This document shows, one piece after another, positions 7,366-16,457 of a stretch of 64,000 bases of DNA (the first letter of the stretch is position 1; every line of letters begins with the position of its first letter). The notes under the pieces were generated by a model, which made no database searches, was not told where the DNA came from, and saw only the letters and a list, made by a program, of their open reading frames with translations. Made by a program: the position numbers and the translations under genes. The DNA comes from JACVRW01 sp963821275 (GTDB lineage: Bacteria > Actinomycetota > Thermoleophilia > Solirubrobacterales > Thermoleophilaceae). The stretch is taken from assembly GCA_963821275.1 (NCBI GenBank), contig CAWGDF010000006.1, positions 124,001 through 188,000 of the forward strand. The letters run 5' to 3'.

Positions 7366-9030
7366 ATGATCCCGATCAACCGCACCTATGCGCCGCTCCA
7401 GGCCTTCGTCGAGGAGCTGGCGCGCTGCGGCATGCGGCACGCGGTCACCTGCCCGGGCTCGCGCAACGCCCCGCTCGCGCTCAGCCTCGCCGCGCAGGAG
7501 GGAATCGACGCGGTGTCGGTGATCGACGAACGCGCCGCGGGGTTCGTGGCGCTGGGGATGGCCAAGGCGAGCGGTCGGCCGGTGGCCATCGCCTGCACGT
7601 CGGGGACCGCCGCCGCCAACCTACATCCGGCCGTCGTCGAGGCCTGGGAGGCCCGCGTGCCGATGCTGGTGCTCACCGCCGACCGTCCGCCCGAGCTGCG
7701 CGAGGTGGGCGCCGGCCAGGCCATCGACCAGCTGCGCCTGTACGGCAGCGCGGCCAAGTGGTTCGTGGAGGTCGGCAGCCACGAGCCGGGGCGCGGCACC
7801 GCGATCCACCACCGGGCGCTCGCCTGCCGCGCCTGGTGGACGGCCTCCGGCGGCCGCCCGGGGCCGGTGCACCTGAACTTCCCGTTGCGGGAGCCTCTCG
7901 CCCCGCGGCCCGAGGAGCTGCCCGCCGCGGACTGGGCCGGGCGCGAGGACGGGCGCCCCTGGACCGAGGTGCGCGAGCACTCCAGCGCGCCCCACGCCGA
8001 CGACGTGCACGCCCTCGCGGCCCGCCTCGCCGGCACCCCTCGCGGGGCAATCGTCTGCGGACCGACGGCGGAGCGGGTGGCCGAGCCCGCCGCCCGGCTC
8101 GCCGCCGAGGCCGGCTGGCCGCTCCTGGCCGAGCCTACCTCCGGCGTGCGCTGCGGCGACCACGACCGCTCACACGTCGTGGCCCACTACGACGTGTTGC
8201 TGCGGGTCGAGGGCTTCGCCCGCGAGCACGTGCCCGATCTGGTCCTGCGCGTTGGCGACACCCCGACCTCGAAGCCGCTGCGGCAGTGGCTCGAGGCGGT
8301 GCCCCAGGTGGTGATCGACCCGCATGGGGCCTGGCACGAGCCGACCCGGCGGGCCGAGCTGGTCCTGCAGGCCGCCGCCGCGCCCACGCTGGGCGCGCTG
8401 TCCAGCGCGCTCGAGATGCGCGCCGCGGAGCCACAGCCCGGCTGGCTCGGCTCCTGGCGCCGTGCCGACGCCCTGGTCCCGCCCGCACTGGCCGCCTCGC
8501 CCGATCCCTTCGAGCCCAAGGTGCTCGCGGACCTGGAGCCGGCTCTGCCCGATGATGCGCTGGTCTGGGTGAGCTCGTCGATGCCGATCCGCGACGTCGA
8601 GGCCTGCTTTCCCCAGTCGCCCAAGCCCCTGCGCTTCCTGGCCAACCGCGGGGCGAACGGCATCGACGGCGTGGTCTCTTCCGCGCTCGGCGCGGCGCTG
8701 GCCAGCGGGCAGCCCACCTGGCTGCTCACGGGCGAGCTGGCCCTGCAGCACGACATCGGCGGCCTGCTGGCGGCCGGCCAGGCGGGCGTGGAGCTCCAGA
8801 TCGTGTGCCTCAACAACGGCGGCGGGGCCATATTCGACTTCCTCCCGGTGGCCGAGCACGCCGACCCGCGGCTGTACGAGGAGCACATCGCCACGCCGTC
8901 GGGGGTGGATCTGCGCGAGCTGGCGCCGGGCATAACGGAGATCCGCACCGACCGGCGGACCAACGTTGCGCTGCACCGCGAGCTGGTGGAGCGGGTGGCG
9001 GCGGGCCTGGAGGCGTCGAGGGCGGGGTGA
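7366..9030 (+). CDS. menD: SEPHCHC synthase
   Basis: A ThDP-dependent enzyme that joins 2-oxoglutarate to isochorismate, the first committed menaquinone step. The ATG at 7366 gives 554 residues: PYR domain (CPGSRNAPLALSLA, IDERAAGFVALG), central domain, and PP domain with MPIRDVEACF, NRGANGIDGVVSSALG and the cofactor loop ending in NNGGGAIFDFLPVAEH. The cofactor-binding GDL triad reads GEL here (TGELALQHD), an Asp-to-Glu change at the usual Mg2+ ligand. Length and architecture are otherwise standard. It is divergent from menH; the downstream neighbour is the opposing end of the Mce operon. Confidence 0.95.
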   Translation: MIPINRTYAPLQAFVEELARCGMRHAVTCPGSRNAPLALSLAAQEGIDAVSVIDERAAGFVALGMAKASGRPVAIACTSGTAAANLHPAVVEAWEARVPMLVLTADRPPELREVGAGQAIDQLRLYGSAAKWFVEVGSHEPGRGTAIHHRALACRAWWTASGGRPGPVHLNFPLREPLAPRPEELPAADWAGREDGRPWTEVREHSSAPHADDVHALAARLAGTPRGAIVCGPTAERVAEPAARLAAEAGWPLLAEPTSGVRCGDHDRSHVVAHYDVLLRVEGFAREHVPDLVLRVGDTPTSKPLRQWLEAVPQVVIDPHGAWHEPTRRAELVLQAAAAPTLGALSSALEMRAAEPQPGWLGSWRRADALVPPALAASPDPFEPKVLADLEPALPDDALVWVSSSMPIRDVEACFPQSPKPLRFLANRGANGIDGVVSSALGAALASGQPTWLLTGELALQHDIGGLLAAGQAGVELQIVCLNNGGGAIFDFLPVAEHADPRLYEEHIATPSGVDLRELAPGITEIRTDRRTNVALHRELVERVAAGLEASRAG

Positions 9031-9123
9031 GGCGACGTTGCCCTCGTCATCCGGCCAGAACCCGCCCCGCACCGCGGCCAGCAGCAAACCCCGCCTTACC
9101 CCGCAGCCGTAACGCAAACGCGC

Positions 9124-10614
9124 CTACGGCACAGCCGGGCGGTTACCCTCGCGACCCTGGGGCGCCGGCACCAGCGGGGCCTGGCCGCGCAGAAGGCGCG
9201 GGTACTTCTGGTCCTGGAAGAGCTGCGGCGGCGCCACGAAGCAGGGTGGCTTCGAGTCGATCGCGCTGCCCGACGGGTTGCGCTGCTGACCGGGGTTGGG
9301 ACGGCAGTCGAAGCTCTCGATCACGCCCAGGCCGATCGCCCGCTCGTAGGCGTTCGGGGCCACGTACGCGTTGGCACGCTCCCACGTGGGCCGCGAGGCC
9401 CGGCGCTGCAGGGAGCGGCCGTCGATGATGGCCGACTGGGGCAGGTAGTGCTCGTTGCCGCCGGGGGTCGAGCGGGTGTAGCCGCCCTCCTCGTTGCCCG
9501 CCAGGGCCATGCCGCCGACGGTGATGAAGCCGGCCAGCAGCTCGCGTGAGAAGCCCAGGTAGGCCAGGATCGGGTTCAGCTCGCGCTGGAAGAGGTGGAC
9601 GCCCCCCAGCACCGGCTCGGCACCTCTGATGAAGCGCTCCGCCGCCGGGACGCCGGTGGACGAGGCCCGCACGAGGGGATCGATGTCGTTGAACAGGCGG
9701 GTGAGATCGGGCGAGAGGTCGCCCAGGTCGCGCAGGGTCGGCGCGAGGTCGGCCGCCGGCTGGCGCAGGTCGCGCACCAGCGGGTCGGTGTTGATCGCGA
9801 AGCGCTCCAGCCGCTCCACGGTGGCGCGCGTCTCGCGCAGGAACGTGGGCAGGATCCGGAAGGTGTCGGCCAGCTCCTGGTCGCGCGACGCCAGCGCCGC
9901 GAAGGTCCGCTCGCCGTTCACGATCAAGCCGCGCAACTGGCCGTTGCGGGCGGTGATCGCGTCGAAGGTCCGGCCGGTGTTGCGAACGAGCCGGCGCAGC
10001 GCGAGCTCCTGCCGGGCCAGCGGCTTCAGGAGGTCGGCACCGCCCTCGAAGAACGGGGCGGCGTTGCCCAGCGCGCTGTTGAGGTCCTGGCCGTAGTCGC
10101 CGGAGAAGGCGATTCCCGCCTCGCGCAGCCAGGCCTCGAAGTTCCTGCGCGTGCGGCTGTCGAATATGCCGAAGATCTCGTCGAGCTCGACGGTGTCGGC
10201 CACCTGCGCGTTGGGTATCCGGCCCCCGTCGGGAAGGTCGGGCCCCTCGGCGTCGCCGGGCGAGAGCTCGACGTAGGTCTCGCCGAGCAGGCTCTTCTGA
10301 CGCAGGATCGCGCGGGTGTCGGCCCTCAGCGGGGCGTACTTCGGGTCGATCTCCATCTGGGCGACGGTGCGCCGCTTGTCGGCGGAGAGCTCCTTGCTCT
10401 TCACGACGCCGATATTCACCCCGGCAATGCGCACGTCGGCCTCCTCCACGAGCCCCGAAGCTTCCGGGAAGGCCGCCTCCGCCCGGTAGCCCTCGGGCCG
10501 CAGCGGCACGGGGCCGCCGAAGGACAGCCACAGGAACAGCAGCAGACCGAACACCGAGAGGGTGAACAGCACCATCGCAGCGATGCGGCCGGGGCTGGGG
10601 GCGTCCTTGTTCAC
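9124..10614 (-). CDS. Mce-family protein (sixth of the operon)
   Basis: Mce proteins form periplasmic tubes or rings that pass lipids between membranes with an ABC importer. This one has 496 residues starting at the GTG at 10614 (MNKDAPSPGRIAAMVLF), one N-terminal transmembrane helix, and an MCE domain with EADVRIAGVNIGVVKS and LLGETYVELSPGD. A long helical region (about residues 140-360) precedes a Cys-containing tail. The start overlaps the previous gene's stop as GTGA. It is the last gene of the operon and converges on menD. The substrate is unknown. Confidence 0.88.
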   Translation of the reverse strand: MNKDAPSPGRIAAMVLFTLSVFGLLLFLWLSFGGPVPLRPEGYRAEAAFPEASGLVEEADVRIAGVNIGVVKSKELSADKRRTVAQMEIDPKYAPLRADTRAILRQKSLLGETYVELSPGDAEGPDLPDGGRIPNAQVADTVELDEIFGIFDSRTRRNFEAWLREAGIAFSGDYGQDLNSALGNAAPFFEGGADLLKPLARQELALRRLVRNTGRTFDAITARNGQLRGLIVNGERTFAALASRDQELADTFRILPTFLRETRATVERLERFAINTDPLVRDLRQPAADLAPTLRDLGDLSPDLTRLFNDIDPLVRASSTGVPAAERFIRGAEPVLGGVHLFQRELNPILAYLGFSRELLAGFITVGGMALAGNEEGGYTRSTPGGNEHYLPQSAIIDGRSLQRRASRPTWERANAYVAPNAYERAIGLGVIESFDCRPNPGQQRNPSGSAIDSKPPCFVAPPQLFQDQKYPRLLRGQAPLVPAPQGREGNRPAVP

Positions 10615-12101
10615 GGCCCCCCTCCGGGAAGCGTGGACACCGGCAGCAGGTCGGGCAAGCCGCCCGGCAGCGGCGGGCTGAACGGCGTCGTCGGCAACGA
10701 GTCGAAGCTGCAGCCGCCGAACTGGGTGTCGAGCAGCGCCTGCACCGGGCTGCCGGGCTGCACCCCGCCGGACAGCGGCCCGCCGATCAGCTCCTCGACG
10801 AACCCCGGCTCGGTGGCCCCGACCTCGGTCAGCACCTGCTGGAGCAGCCCGTCGACCACCGCCTGGGGCACTCCGCACAGCGTCACCCGGCGCCACGGCC
10901 CCTGGCCGTCGGCGCTGCTGAAGAGCGACACGCCGTTCTGCGCGGTCCAGGCGAGCCAGTAGAGGAAGCCCTCCTGGCGGGCGCGCTGCTCGGGGATCGA
11001 GAGGCCGCCGAGCCCCTGCGCACCGCCCGGGTTGAAGGCACCCATGTTGACGAAGCGGTTCAGCTCCGCGAGCGAGGTGGTCAGGTCGGGAGCCGCTTTG
11101 GCCGTGCCCCGGGCCGCCAGCCGTAGGTCGTCGGTCCAGGGCTGCGCGATGCGGGCAAACGGCCGCAGCTCGTTCTTGATGACCGGCTCGGTGTCCTGCA
11201 GGAAGGGCGTGACCGCGGCGTTCGTGGCGGGCAGCTCGCGGACCACCGGACGCAGGGACTCCAGCGCGGGCCGGGCGACCTCGGCGAAGGTCTCCACCTT
11301 CCCCAGAGTCCGCGCGGAGGCCTCCAGCGCGCCGGGGAGCAGGGCTACCGACTCCTCGATGTTGGCCTCCTCGCCGGCCAGGGCGTCGAACACCGCCCGC
11401 GACGCGCTCACCAGCCGCCGCAGGTCGCCGGGGCGGCGCCCCAGCTCACCGATCAGGAGGCTGTAGTTGTGGATGAGGCGCTTGAGGGCCTGGCGCCGGC
11501 TCGCGGTGGCGCGCGTGACCCGGGCCAGATCCCGGTGCACCGGCTCGAGCCGTCGCAGCGTGGCCGCCAGGTCCTCCCCGCGGCCCCGCAGGCCCTTGCC
11601 CGCGCCGGCCACGAGCAGCTTCAGGTACGGGCGGGTGTCCCCGTCGAGCGCCGAGTAGATCTCGTCCGGGTCCACGTCGGGCAGCGTGTTGGCCACCGGT
11701 ATGCGGCCGTCCTCGGGGAGCACCTCGCCGGTGCCCGGATCGACCTCGAGGAACATGTCCTTCAGCGCGGTCTTGGGTCGGAGCAGCGCCGTGGCGTCCC
11801 GGCGGATCAGGTCGTCGTACTCCTTCTCGATCTCCACCTCGACCACCGCCACGCCGTCCTCGACCTGCACGTCGGAGATCTGGCCCACCTGGATCCCGGC
11901 CACCCGCACCGACTGGCCCTGGCCCGGCTGCACCGCCTGGGCGTCGGAGAGCTCCACGGCCAGGCGCTTCGGCTCCTCGTCCAGCAGCGGGAAGCGCAGG
12001 CGCTGCTGGCTGAGGAGGTAGCCCCCGATCCCCAGCGCGAGCGCGATGAGCGCCAGGACGGCCACGAACTCCAGCCAGTACTTGCGGATGGCGACCCTCA
12101 C
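10611..12101 (-). CDS. Mce-family protein (fifth of the operon)
   Basis: A 496-residue protein from the GTG at 12101 (MRVAIRKYWLEFVAVLALIA). One membrane anchor is followed by an MCE domain (QSVRVAGIQVGQISDVQ; ALKDMFLEVDPGTG), then a long alpha-helical stretch and a Pro/Gly-rich C-terminus. The stop overlaps the next gene and the start overlaps the preceding one, both by 4 nt. In mycobacterial operons the fifth Mce protein is often a lipoprotein; no lipobox is seen here, so it is anchored by its helix. Confidence 0.87.
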   Translation of the reverse strand: MRVAIRKYWLEFVAVLALIALALGIGGYLLSQQRLRFPLLDEEPKRLAVELSDAQAVQPGQGQSVRVAGIQVGQISDVQVEDGVAVVEVEIEKEYDDLIRRDATALLRPKTALKDMFLEVDPGTGEVLPEDGRIPVANTLPDVDPDEIYSALDGDTRPYLKLLVAGAGKGLRGRGEDLAATLRRLEPVHRDLARVTRATASRRQALKRLIHNYSLLIGELGRRPGDLRRLVSASRAVFDALAGEEANIEESVALLPGALEASARTLGKVETFAEVARPALESLRPVVRELPATNAAVTPFLQDTEPVIKNELRPFARIAQPWTDDLRLAARGTAKAAPDLTTSLAELNRFVNMGAFNPGGAQGLGGLSIPEQRARQEGFLYWLAWTAQNGVSLFSSADGQGPWRRVTLCGVPQAVVDGLLQQVLTEVGATEPGFVEELIGGPLSGGVQPGSPVQALLDTQFGGCSFDSLPTTPFSPPLPGGLPDLLPVSTLPGGGP

Positions 12102-13462
12102 GGCCCCGCTCCGTAGGTCGTCGCGGGTCCGCCCGGCGCGGTCAGGTTGGGCGGCTCCTGGGTCTCGCAGGCCACGTCGGGCCGGTGCGGCGGCGGGGTG
12201 TTCGCGTCGGGCGGAGCGGCGGGCTGGATCCGGCCCAGCGCGAGGTTGGACGGCGGCACCGCCTGTATGTGGAACACCGGCGTGTTGGCGTCGTTGACCC
12301 GGCTCTCGCCGGCCAGCCCCACGAAGCTGCGGTTGATCTGGCGCCGGACCTGCTGGCCGGCGTTGCCCGGCTCGAGGCTGGGGATCTCGGACTCGGCGAA
12401 GGGGACCAGCACCTGGTTGGTGCACGACGACAGCGCCCGGAGGCGGTTGAGCAGCGGAACCAGCTCGGTGTTGAGCTGCACGAGGCTGGGCACCGCCTGG
12501 CGCAGGTCGGCAGCCAGGCCGCGCAGCTCGTCCTGGGAGACCAGGCCGGTGGCCTGCCTGATCCAGGGAATGGCGGCGTCGAGCGTGGCGACGCTGGAGC
12601 GCACCCCCGGAACCGCCTCGAGCGAGAAGGCGCGGAGGGTCGGCAGGGTGTTGTTGACCGCGGCGAGGGCCGGCTGGCCGGCGCGCAGGGTGTCGCGCAG
12701 GGCGGGCACCGAGGCCGACAGGGCCGAGTCCTGGCGGGCGAGCGCGCCGGCGGTGACGTTGAGGTCGGTCACCAGCTCCTTGAGCGCCTCCGGGTTGTCG
12801 GCGAGCGCGCCGAAGGTCCGCGCCTGCCCACGCAACAGTCGCCGTATGTCCCGGCGCGGGTCGAGGCCCAGCAGGGCGTCGTTGGTGATGGCCGTCAGGC
12901 GATAGGCCGGTGCGAGCAGCGGGAGCGTCCGGTTGAAGGCCCGGGCTCCGCCTCCCTCCACCAGGGCGACGGTGCCGAGCTCGTACAGGAGCGTGCGGAG
13001 GTCCGCGCGGGTGTCGGTGTCGAGGACCTCGAGGATCTCGGGCAGAGTGACCGAGGCGCTCGTCTGGGACAGCGGCACGGTGCCGCCGTCGTCGAGCTCC
13101 GCCGCCGACGGCGAGCCCGGCCGCAGGTCCACGAAGAAGTTGCCCTCCAGCAGGATCCGTGGCCGCACCCGCAGCGTCGCGTCCGAGTGCACGGGAAGCG
13201 CGTCCTCGCTCAGCTCCATCGTCACCTCGGCCGCGCCGTCCTCGGACAGCGAGTCGACCTTGGTCACCCGGCCCACGTCCACGCCCGCGATTCGCACGGG
13301 AGAGCGCGGCTTCAGGCTGCGGACGTCACGGAACGCCGCCTTGAGCTCGTACGGGTTGTCGAACGGGTTCGTCTTGGTGAAGCCGAAGAACGCGAGCAGC
13401 CCCAGCACGACGGCCGCGAGCAGCCCCGCCTTGAACGGCGTCATCGCGCGGCGCGCGCTCAC
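12098..13462 (-). CDS. Mce-family protein (fourth of the operon)
   Basis: 454 residues from the GTG at 13462. The N-terminal helix is MTPFKAGLLAAVVLGLLAFF, followed by the MCE domain (SPVRIAGVDVGRVTKVD and LLEGNFFVDLRPG) and a helical region up to about residue 390. The C-terminus is proline-rich and ends in TTYGAGP. Both junctions overlap neighbours by 4 nt (GTGA), which implies translational coupling and fixed stoichiometry. It probably acts in the cell envelope as one subunit of a hetero-hexameric lipid-transfer assembly. Confidence 0.87.
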   Translation of the reverse strand: MSARRAMTPFKAGLLAAVVLGLLAFFGFTKTNPFDNPYELKAAFRDVRSLKPRSPVRIAGVDVGRVTKVDSLSEDGAAEVTMELSEDALPVHSDATLRVRPRILLEGNFFVDLRPGSPSAAELDDGGTVPLSQTSASVTLPEILEVLDTDTRADLRTLLYELGTVALVEGGGARAFNRTLPLLAPAYRLTAITNDALLGLDPRRDIRRLLRGQARTFGALADNPEALKELVTDLNVTAGALARQDSALSASVPALRDTLRAGQPALAAVNNTLPTLRAFSLEAVPGVRSSVATLDAAIPWIRQATGLVSQDELRGLAADLRQAVPSLVQLNTELVPLLNRLRALSSCTNQVLVPFAESEIPSLEPGNAGQQVRRQINRSFVGLAGESRVNDANTPVFHIQAVPPSNLALGRIQPAAPPDANTPPPHRPDVACETQEPPNLTAPGGPATTYGAGP

Positions 13463-14994
13463 GGCACGTCCTTCACGCTGTCGATGCCCAGCTGGCGCGA
13501 CTTGTAGGTCCCGCCGGCGAGCCCCGGGGTGTTCGGGTCCAGCACCACGTGGCTGCCGCCCCCGCGGAAGTTCGGGCCTGCGTTGCTCGGCGGGTAGCGC
13601 CCGTCGGTCACCAGGCGGTTGAGGTAGCCGTTCTGACCGTTCTGGCAGTCAGCCCGGCCGGCGCCGTCCACGGCCGGCTGACCGGCCTGGGAGTGGAGCG
13701 CCTGCTGGGCCGGCTCTGCCTGCGGGTCCTCGTCGGCCGGCACGTCCACGGGCCGGGTCGACTCGGTGGTGCCTAGGTTGTTCGGCTGGGCGCCGGAGAG
13801 CAGCTTCGCGTAGATCCGCTCGGCGGTGCCTCCGGGAACCGCCTCCGAGAGGTGGGTGCTAAGCGGGTTGAAGAAGTAGACCAGGTAGTTGCAGACCGTC
13901 TGGTACGGGGCCACGAACTTCACCGCCGGAGTGGCGATCTGCACCGCCTGCCGCAGGTCGCGCAGCGCCAGCAGGCTGTTCGGGTTGTCACCGAGATCCT
14001 CGAGGGCGCGGAAGAGGCCCTCGAGGTCGCTCGCCAGCGCGGGCGTCTCGCGGAAGGCGGGCACGCCCGCGGCCAGAGCGGTGTTGATCGCCGGCAGCGA
14101 GATCCGCAGCTCCTCGGCCGCTGGGCCGAGCTCCCGGCTCACCTCCGCGAAGCGGGCCAGGAACGGAGTCTGGACCTGCAGCGACCGGGTGGCGGCCTCC
14201 AGCGTCGGCGGGCTCTCCTCGATCGTGGCCCGCAGCGCCTCGGGGTCGCTCGAGATAGCGGCGAAGGTGGTGGCCATGTCGCTGATCCAGTCCGCCTGGG
14301 TCTCCGCCACCGGCGCCGCCTCCGCCGCCGCGCGGGCGAGTGCGGGGAAGAGCCGCGCCAGTTCGGTGGAGGGGGCCGACAGGCTCCGCATCACCGGCTC
14401 CAGCCGGATCAGGAAGGGCCGCAGCTCGGCCAGCACTGTGTTGATCGCGGGCCCGCGGCCGATGAGCGCGTCGCCGAAGCCCGTGGTCGCGCTCCGGGCC
14501 GCGTCCCGCACCTCCGGCGGGAAGGAGGCGAGGACGTCCTCCAGGTCGACGGTCTCGCCCGTCGAGTTGGCCAGCGGGATGGTGTCGCCGGGGGCGAACG
14601 ACTCCTCCGAGCCGCCGGGACTCAGCTCCAGGTACTTGAGCCCCAGGGCCGAGCGCGAACGCACCGTCAGCGTGGTGTTCACCGGCAGCGGCTCGATGTC
14701 CTTGTCGAGCTTCAGCCCGAGGAGAGCGATCGAGCGCTGCTCGCCGTCCACCTCGCGCCGGGCGCTCGTGATCGAGTCGACGACGCCCACCCGGAAGCCT
14801 CCCGCGCGCACCTCGTTGCCGACAACCAGCTTGTAGCCGTTGCGCAGCTCGGCCTTGAGATCGTAGGTCGGGACGAACGGCAGCCCCTGGTTGGCGTTGT
14901 AGGAGATGAACACCGCCACGATCGCCACGAGCAGCGTTATTGCCCCCACCAGGACGGGGCTCGCGCTCAGGGCGGGTGCGCGCCGGCCTCTCAT
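13459..14994 (-). CDS. Mce-family protein (third of the operon)
   Basis: The longest member, 511 residues from the ATG at 14994. The anchor helix VLVGAITLLVAIVAVFISYN precedes an MCE domain with NEVRAGGFRVGVVDSI and SALGLKYLELSPGG. A helical midsection leads into YQTVCNYLVYFFNPLSTHLS, a segment often present in the C-terminal part of actinobacterial Mce proteins, and a Gly/Asn-rich tail. Overlaps of 4 nt on both sides keep it in the operon. Confidence 0.87.
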   Translation of the reverse strand: MRGRRAPALSASPVLVGAITLLVAIVAVFISYNANQGLPFVPTYDLKAELRNGYKLVVGNEVRAGGFRVGVVDSITSARREVDGEQRSIALLGLKLDKDIEPLPVNTTLTVRSRSALGLKYLELSPGGSEESFAPGDTIPLANSTGETVDLEDVLASFPPEVRDAARSATTGFGDALIGRGPAINTVLAELRPFLIRLEPVMRSLSAPSTELARLFPALARAAAEAAPVAETQADWISDMATTFAAISSDPEALRATIEESPPTLEAATRSLQVQTPFLARFAEVSRELGPAAEELRISLPAINTALAAGVPAFRETPALASDLEGLFRALEDLGDNPNSLLALRDLRQAVQIATPAVKFVAPYQTVCNYLVYFFNPLSTHLSEAVPGGTAERIYAKLLSGAQPNNLGTTESTRPVDVPADEDPQAEPAQQALHSQAGQPAVDGAGRADCQNGQNGYLNRLVTDGRYPPSNAGPNFRGGGSHVVLDPNTPGLAGGTYKSRQLGIDSVKDVP

Positions 14995-16457
14995 GGCTGG
15001 AGCAGGTAGTCGAGGAGGGGCAGGTCGCGGGAGGCCCGGGCGCGGGGCGCCTCGCGTGCCAGAGCGGCGGCCACGGGGCGGGAGTCACGCCGTCGCGAGG
15101 ACGAGGCGGGCGTGGCGCGCGCGGTCGGATCGGGTGCGTTGACCCCGGGCTGGTAGGGGCCGAGCCACTGATTGCAGTCGTCGAATACCTCCTCGGCGCC
15201 CTCGCGCCTGACGACGTAGTTGCCGCAGGGCCCGACCAGGACGCTCAGGCGCAGGATGTGGCCGATGCTGTCGAACGCGTTCGTGCTCAGCGCCTGCCAG
15301 TAGAAGTAGTTCCAGATCGCCTCCATGCCGGTGAAGCCGCCCTGGCCGGAGATGTGGGTCTTGTCGGGCGCCGGCGGATCGGTCGCAGCGGCGCGCGGAT
15401 CGGGCTCGACCGCCCGGCGGCGGTCGTCGATCGTCTGCAGGAACTGACGCAGGGGCTTCGCCAGCGCCGGCGCGTCCGCGGCGAGCCGCCGCAGCTCGTC
15501 GAGCTCTGCGTTCGTGGCCCGTACGGCCCGCGTGCCGACGCGCGACGCGTCACCGAGAGCCGTCAGGGCCGGTGTGCCCGCGCGGGCGAAGGGCCGCAGC
15601 CGGATCAGGAACGTGTCGAGGTCGCTGGAGGCGGCCTGCAGGTCACGCAGCAACGGGATCTGGGCGGTGGCCAGCTCGTCCAGGCGGCCCATATAGGGCT
15701 CGAGCTCCTCGAGGAAGCCGGGCAGGCGATTGAACGTGAGAGCCAGCTGCTCCCGCCGCGAGGCGCCGACCTCCGCCGTGCGGGCGGCCTCGCGGACGAA
15801 GCGGCTCACGTCCCGCCGGCGCCGCGCCAGGGCCCCGACCACGCGGTCGCCGTCGCGGATGAAGCGCCGGATCGTGCCGGTCTGGCGACCCAGGATGCGG
15901 AGGACCTCACTGGTCTCGCGCAGGCCCGGATGCGCGCGGCGCAGGACCTCGTTCAAGTCGTCGGGACGGCCGGCGAGGCCCGCGCCGAGCTCGCCGATGA
16001 TGATGCGCAGGCGCTCGCTGTAGGGCCGGCGCAGGATGTTGTTGACCAGGTCGAGCGGGATCGTGGAGCTCGTCTGCTCGACGGGCACACGGCCGCCGTC
16101 GGGCAGGCGCCGCCGAGCGGTGCCGGGCTGGCAGTCCACGAAGTACTCGCCGATGAACGACTGCGGCCTGATCTCGCAGCGCGCGTCCTCACGCAGGTCG
16201 GCGAAGCCCGGCTCGGTCACCGTGGCGTTGACCAGCGCCAGCGCCCGCCGCCCGCCGACGATCTCGAAGCTGGTCGTCGCGCCGGCCCGGACCCCCGCGA
16301 TCTTGAAGTCGCCGCCCTCGGCCAGGCCGAAGGCGTTGTCGAAAACGATCTCGTAGCGCATGCCCTTCGCGCCGTCACCGCTTGAGGCCCCCAGCGCCAG
16401 CGCCACCGCGCACAGCGCCACCAGCCCGGCGACGGCGATGAGCACCCGGCGCCTCAT
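14991..16457 (-). CDS. Mce-family protein (second of the operon)
   Basis: 488 residues from the ATG at 16457 (MRRRVLIAVAGLVALCAVAL). The MCE domain has GDFKIAGVRAGATTSFE and IGEYFVDCQPGTA. The helical region contains several heptad-like stretches, then FYWQALSTNAFDSIGHILR, a motif shared with other Solirubrobacterales Mce tails, and a basic C-terminus. The Cys in the first helix is not in a good lipobox. It overlaps both neighbours by 4 nt. Confidence 0.87.
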   Translation of the reverse strand: MRRRVLIAVAGLVALCAVALALGASSGDGAKGMRYEIVFDNAFGLAEGGDFKIAGVRAGATTSFEIVGGRRALALVNATVTEPGFADLREDARCEIRPQSFIGEYFVDCQPGTARRRLPDGGRVPVEQTSSTIPLDLVNNILRRPYSERLRIIIGELGAGLAGRPDDLNEVLRRAHPGLRETSEVLRILGRQTGTIRRFIRDGDRVVGALARRRRDVSRFVREAARTAEVGASRREQLALTFNRLPGFLEELEPYMGRLDELATAQIPLLRDLQAASSDLDTFLIRLRPFARAGTPALTALGDASRVGTRAVRATNAELDELRRLAADAPALAKPLRQFLQTIDDRRRAVEPDPRAAATDPPAPDKTHISGQGGFTGMEAIWNYFYWQALSTNAFDSIGHILRLSVLVGPCGNYVVRREGAEEVFDDCNQWLGPYQPGVNAPDPTARATPASSSRRRDSRPVAAALAREAPRARASRDLPLLDYLLQP

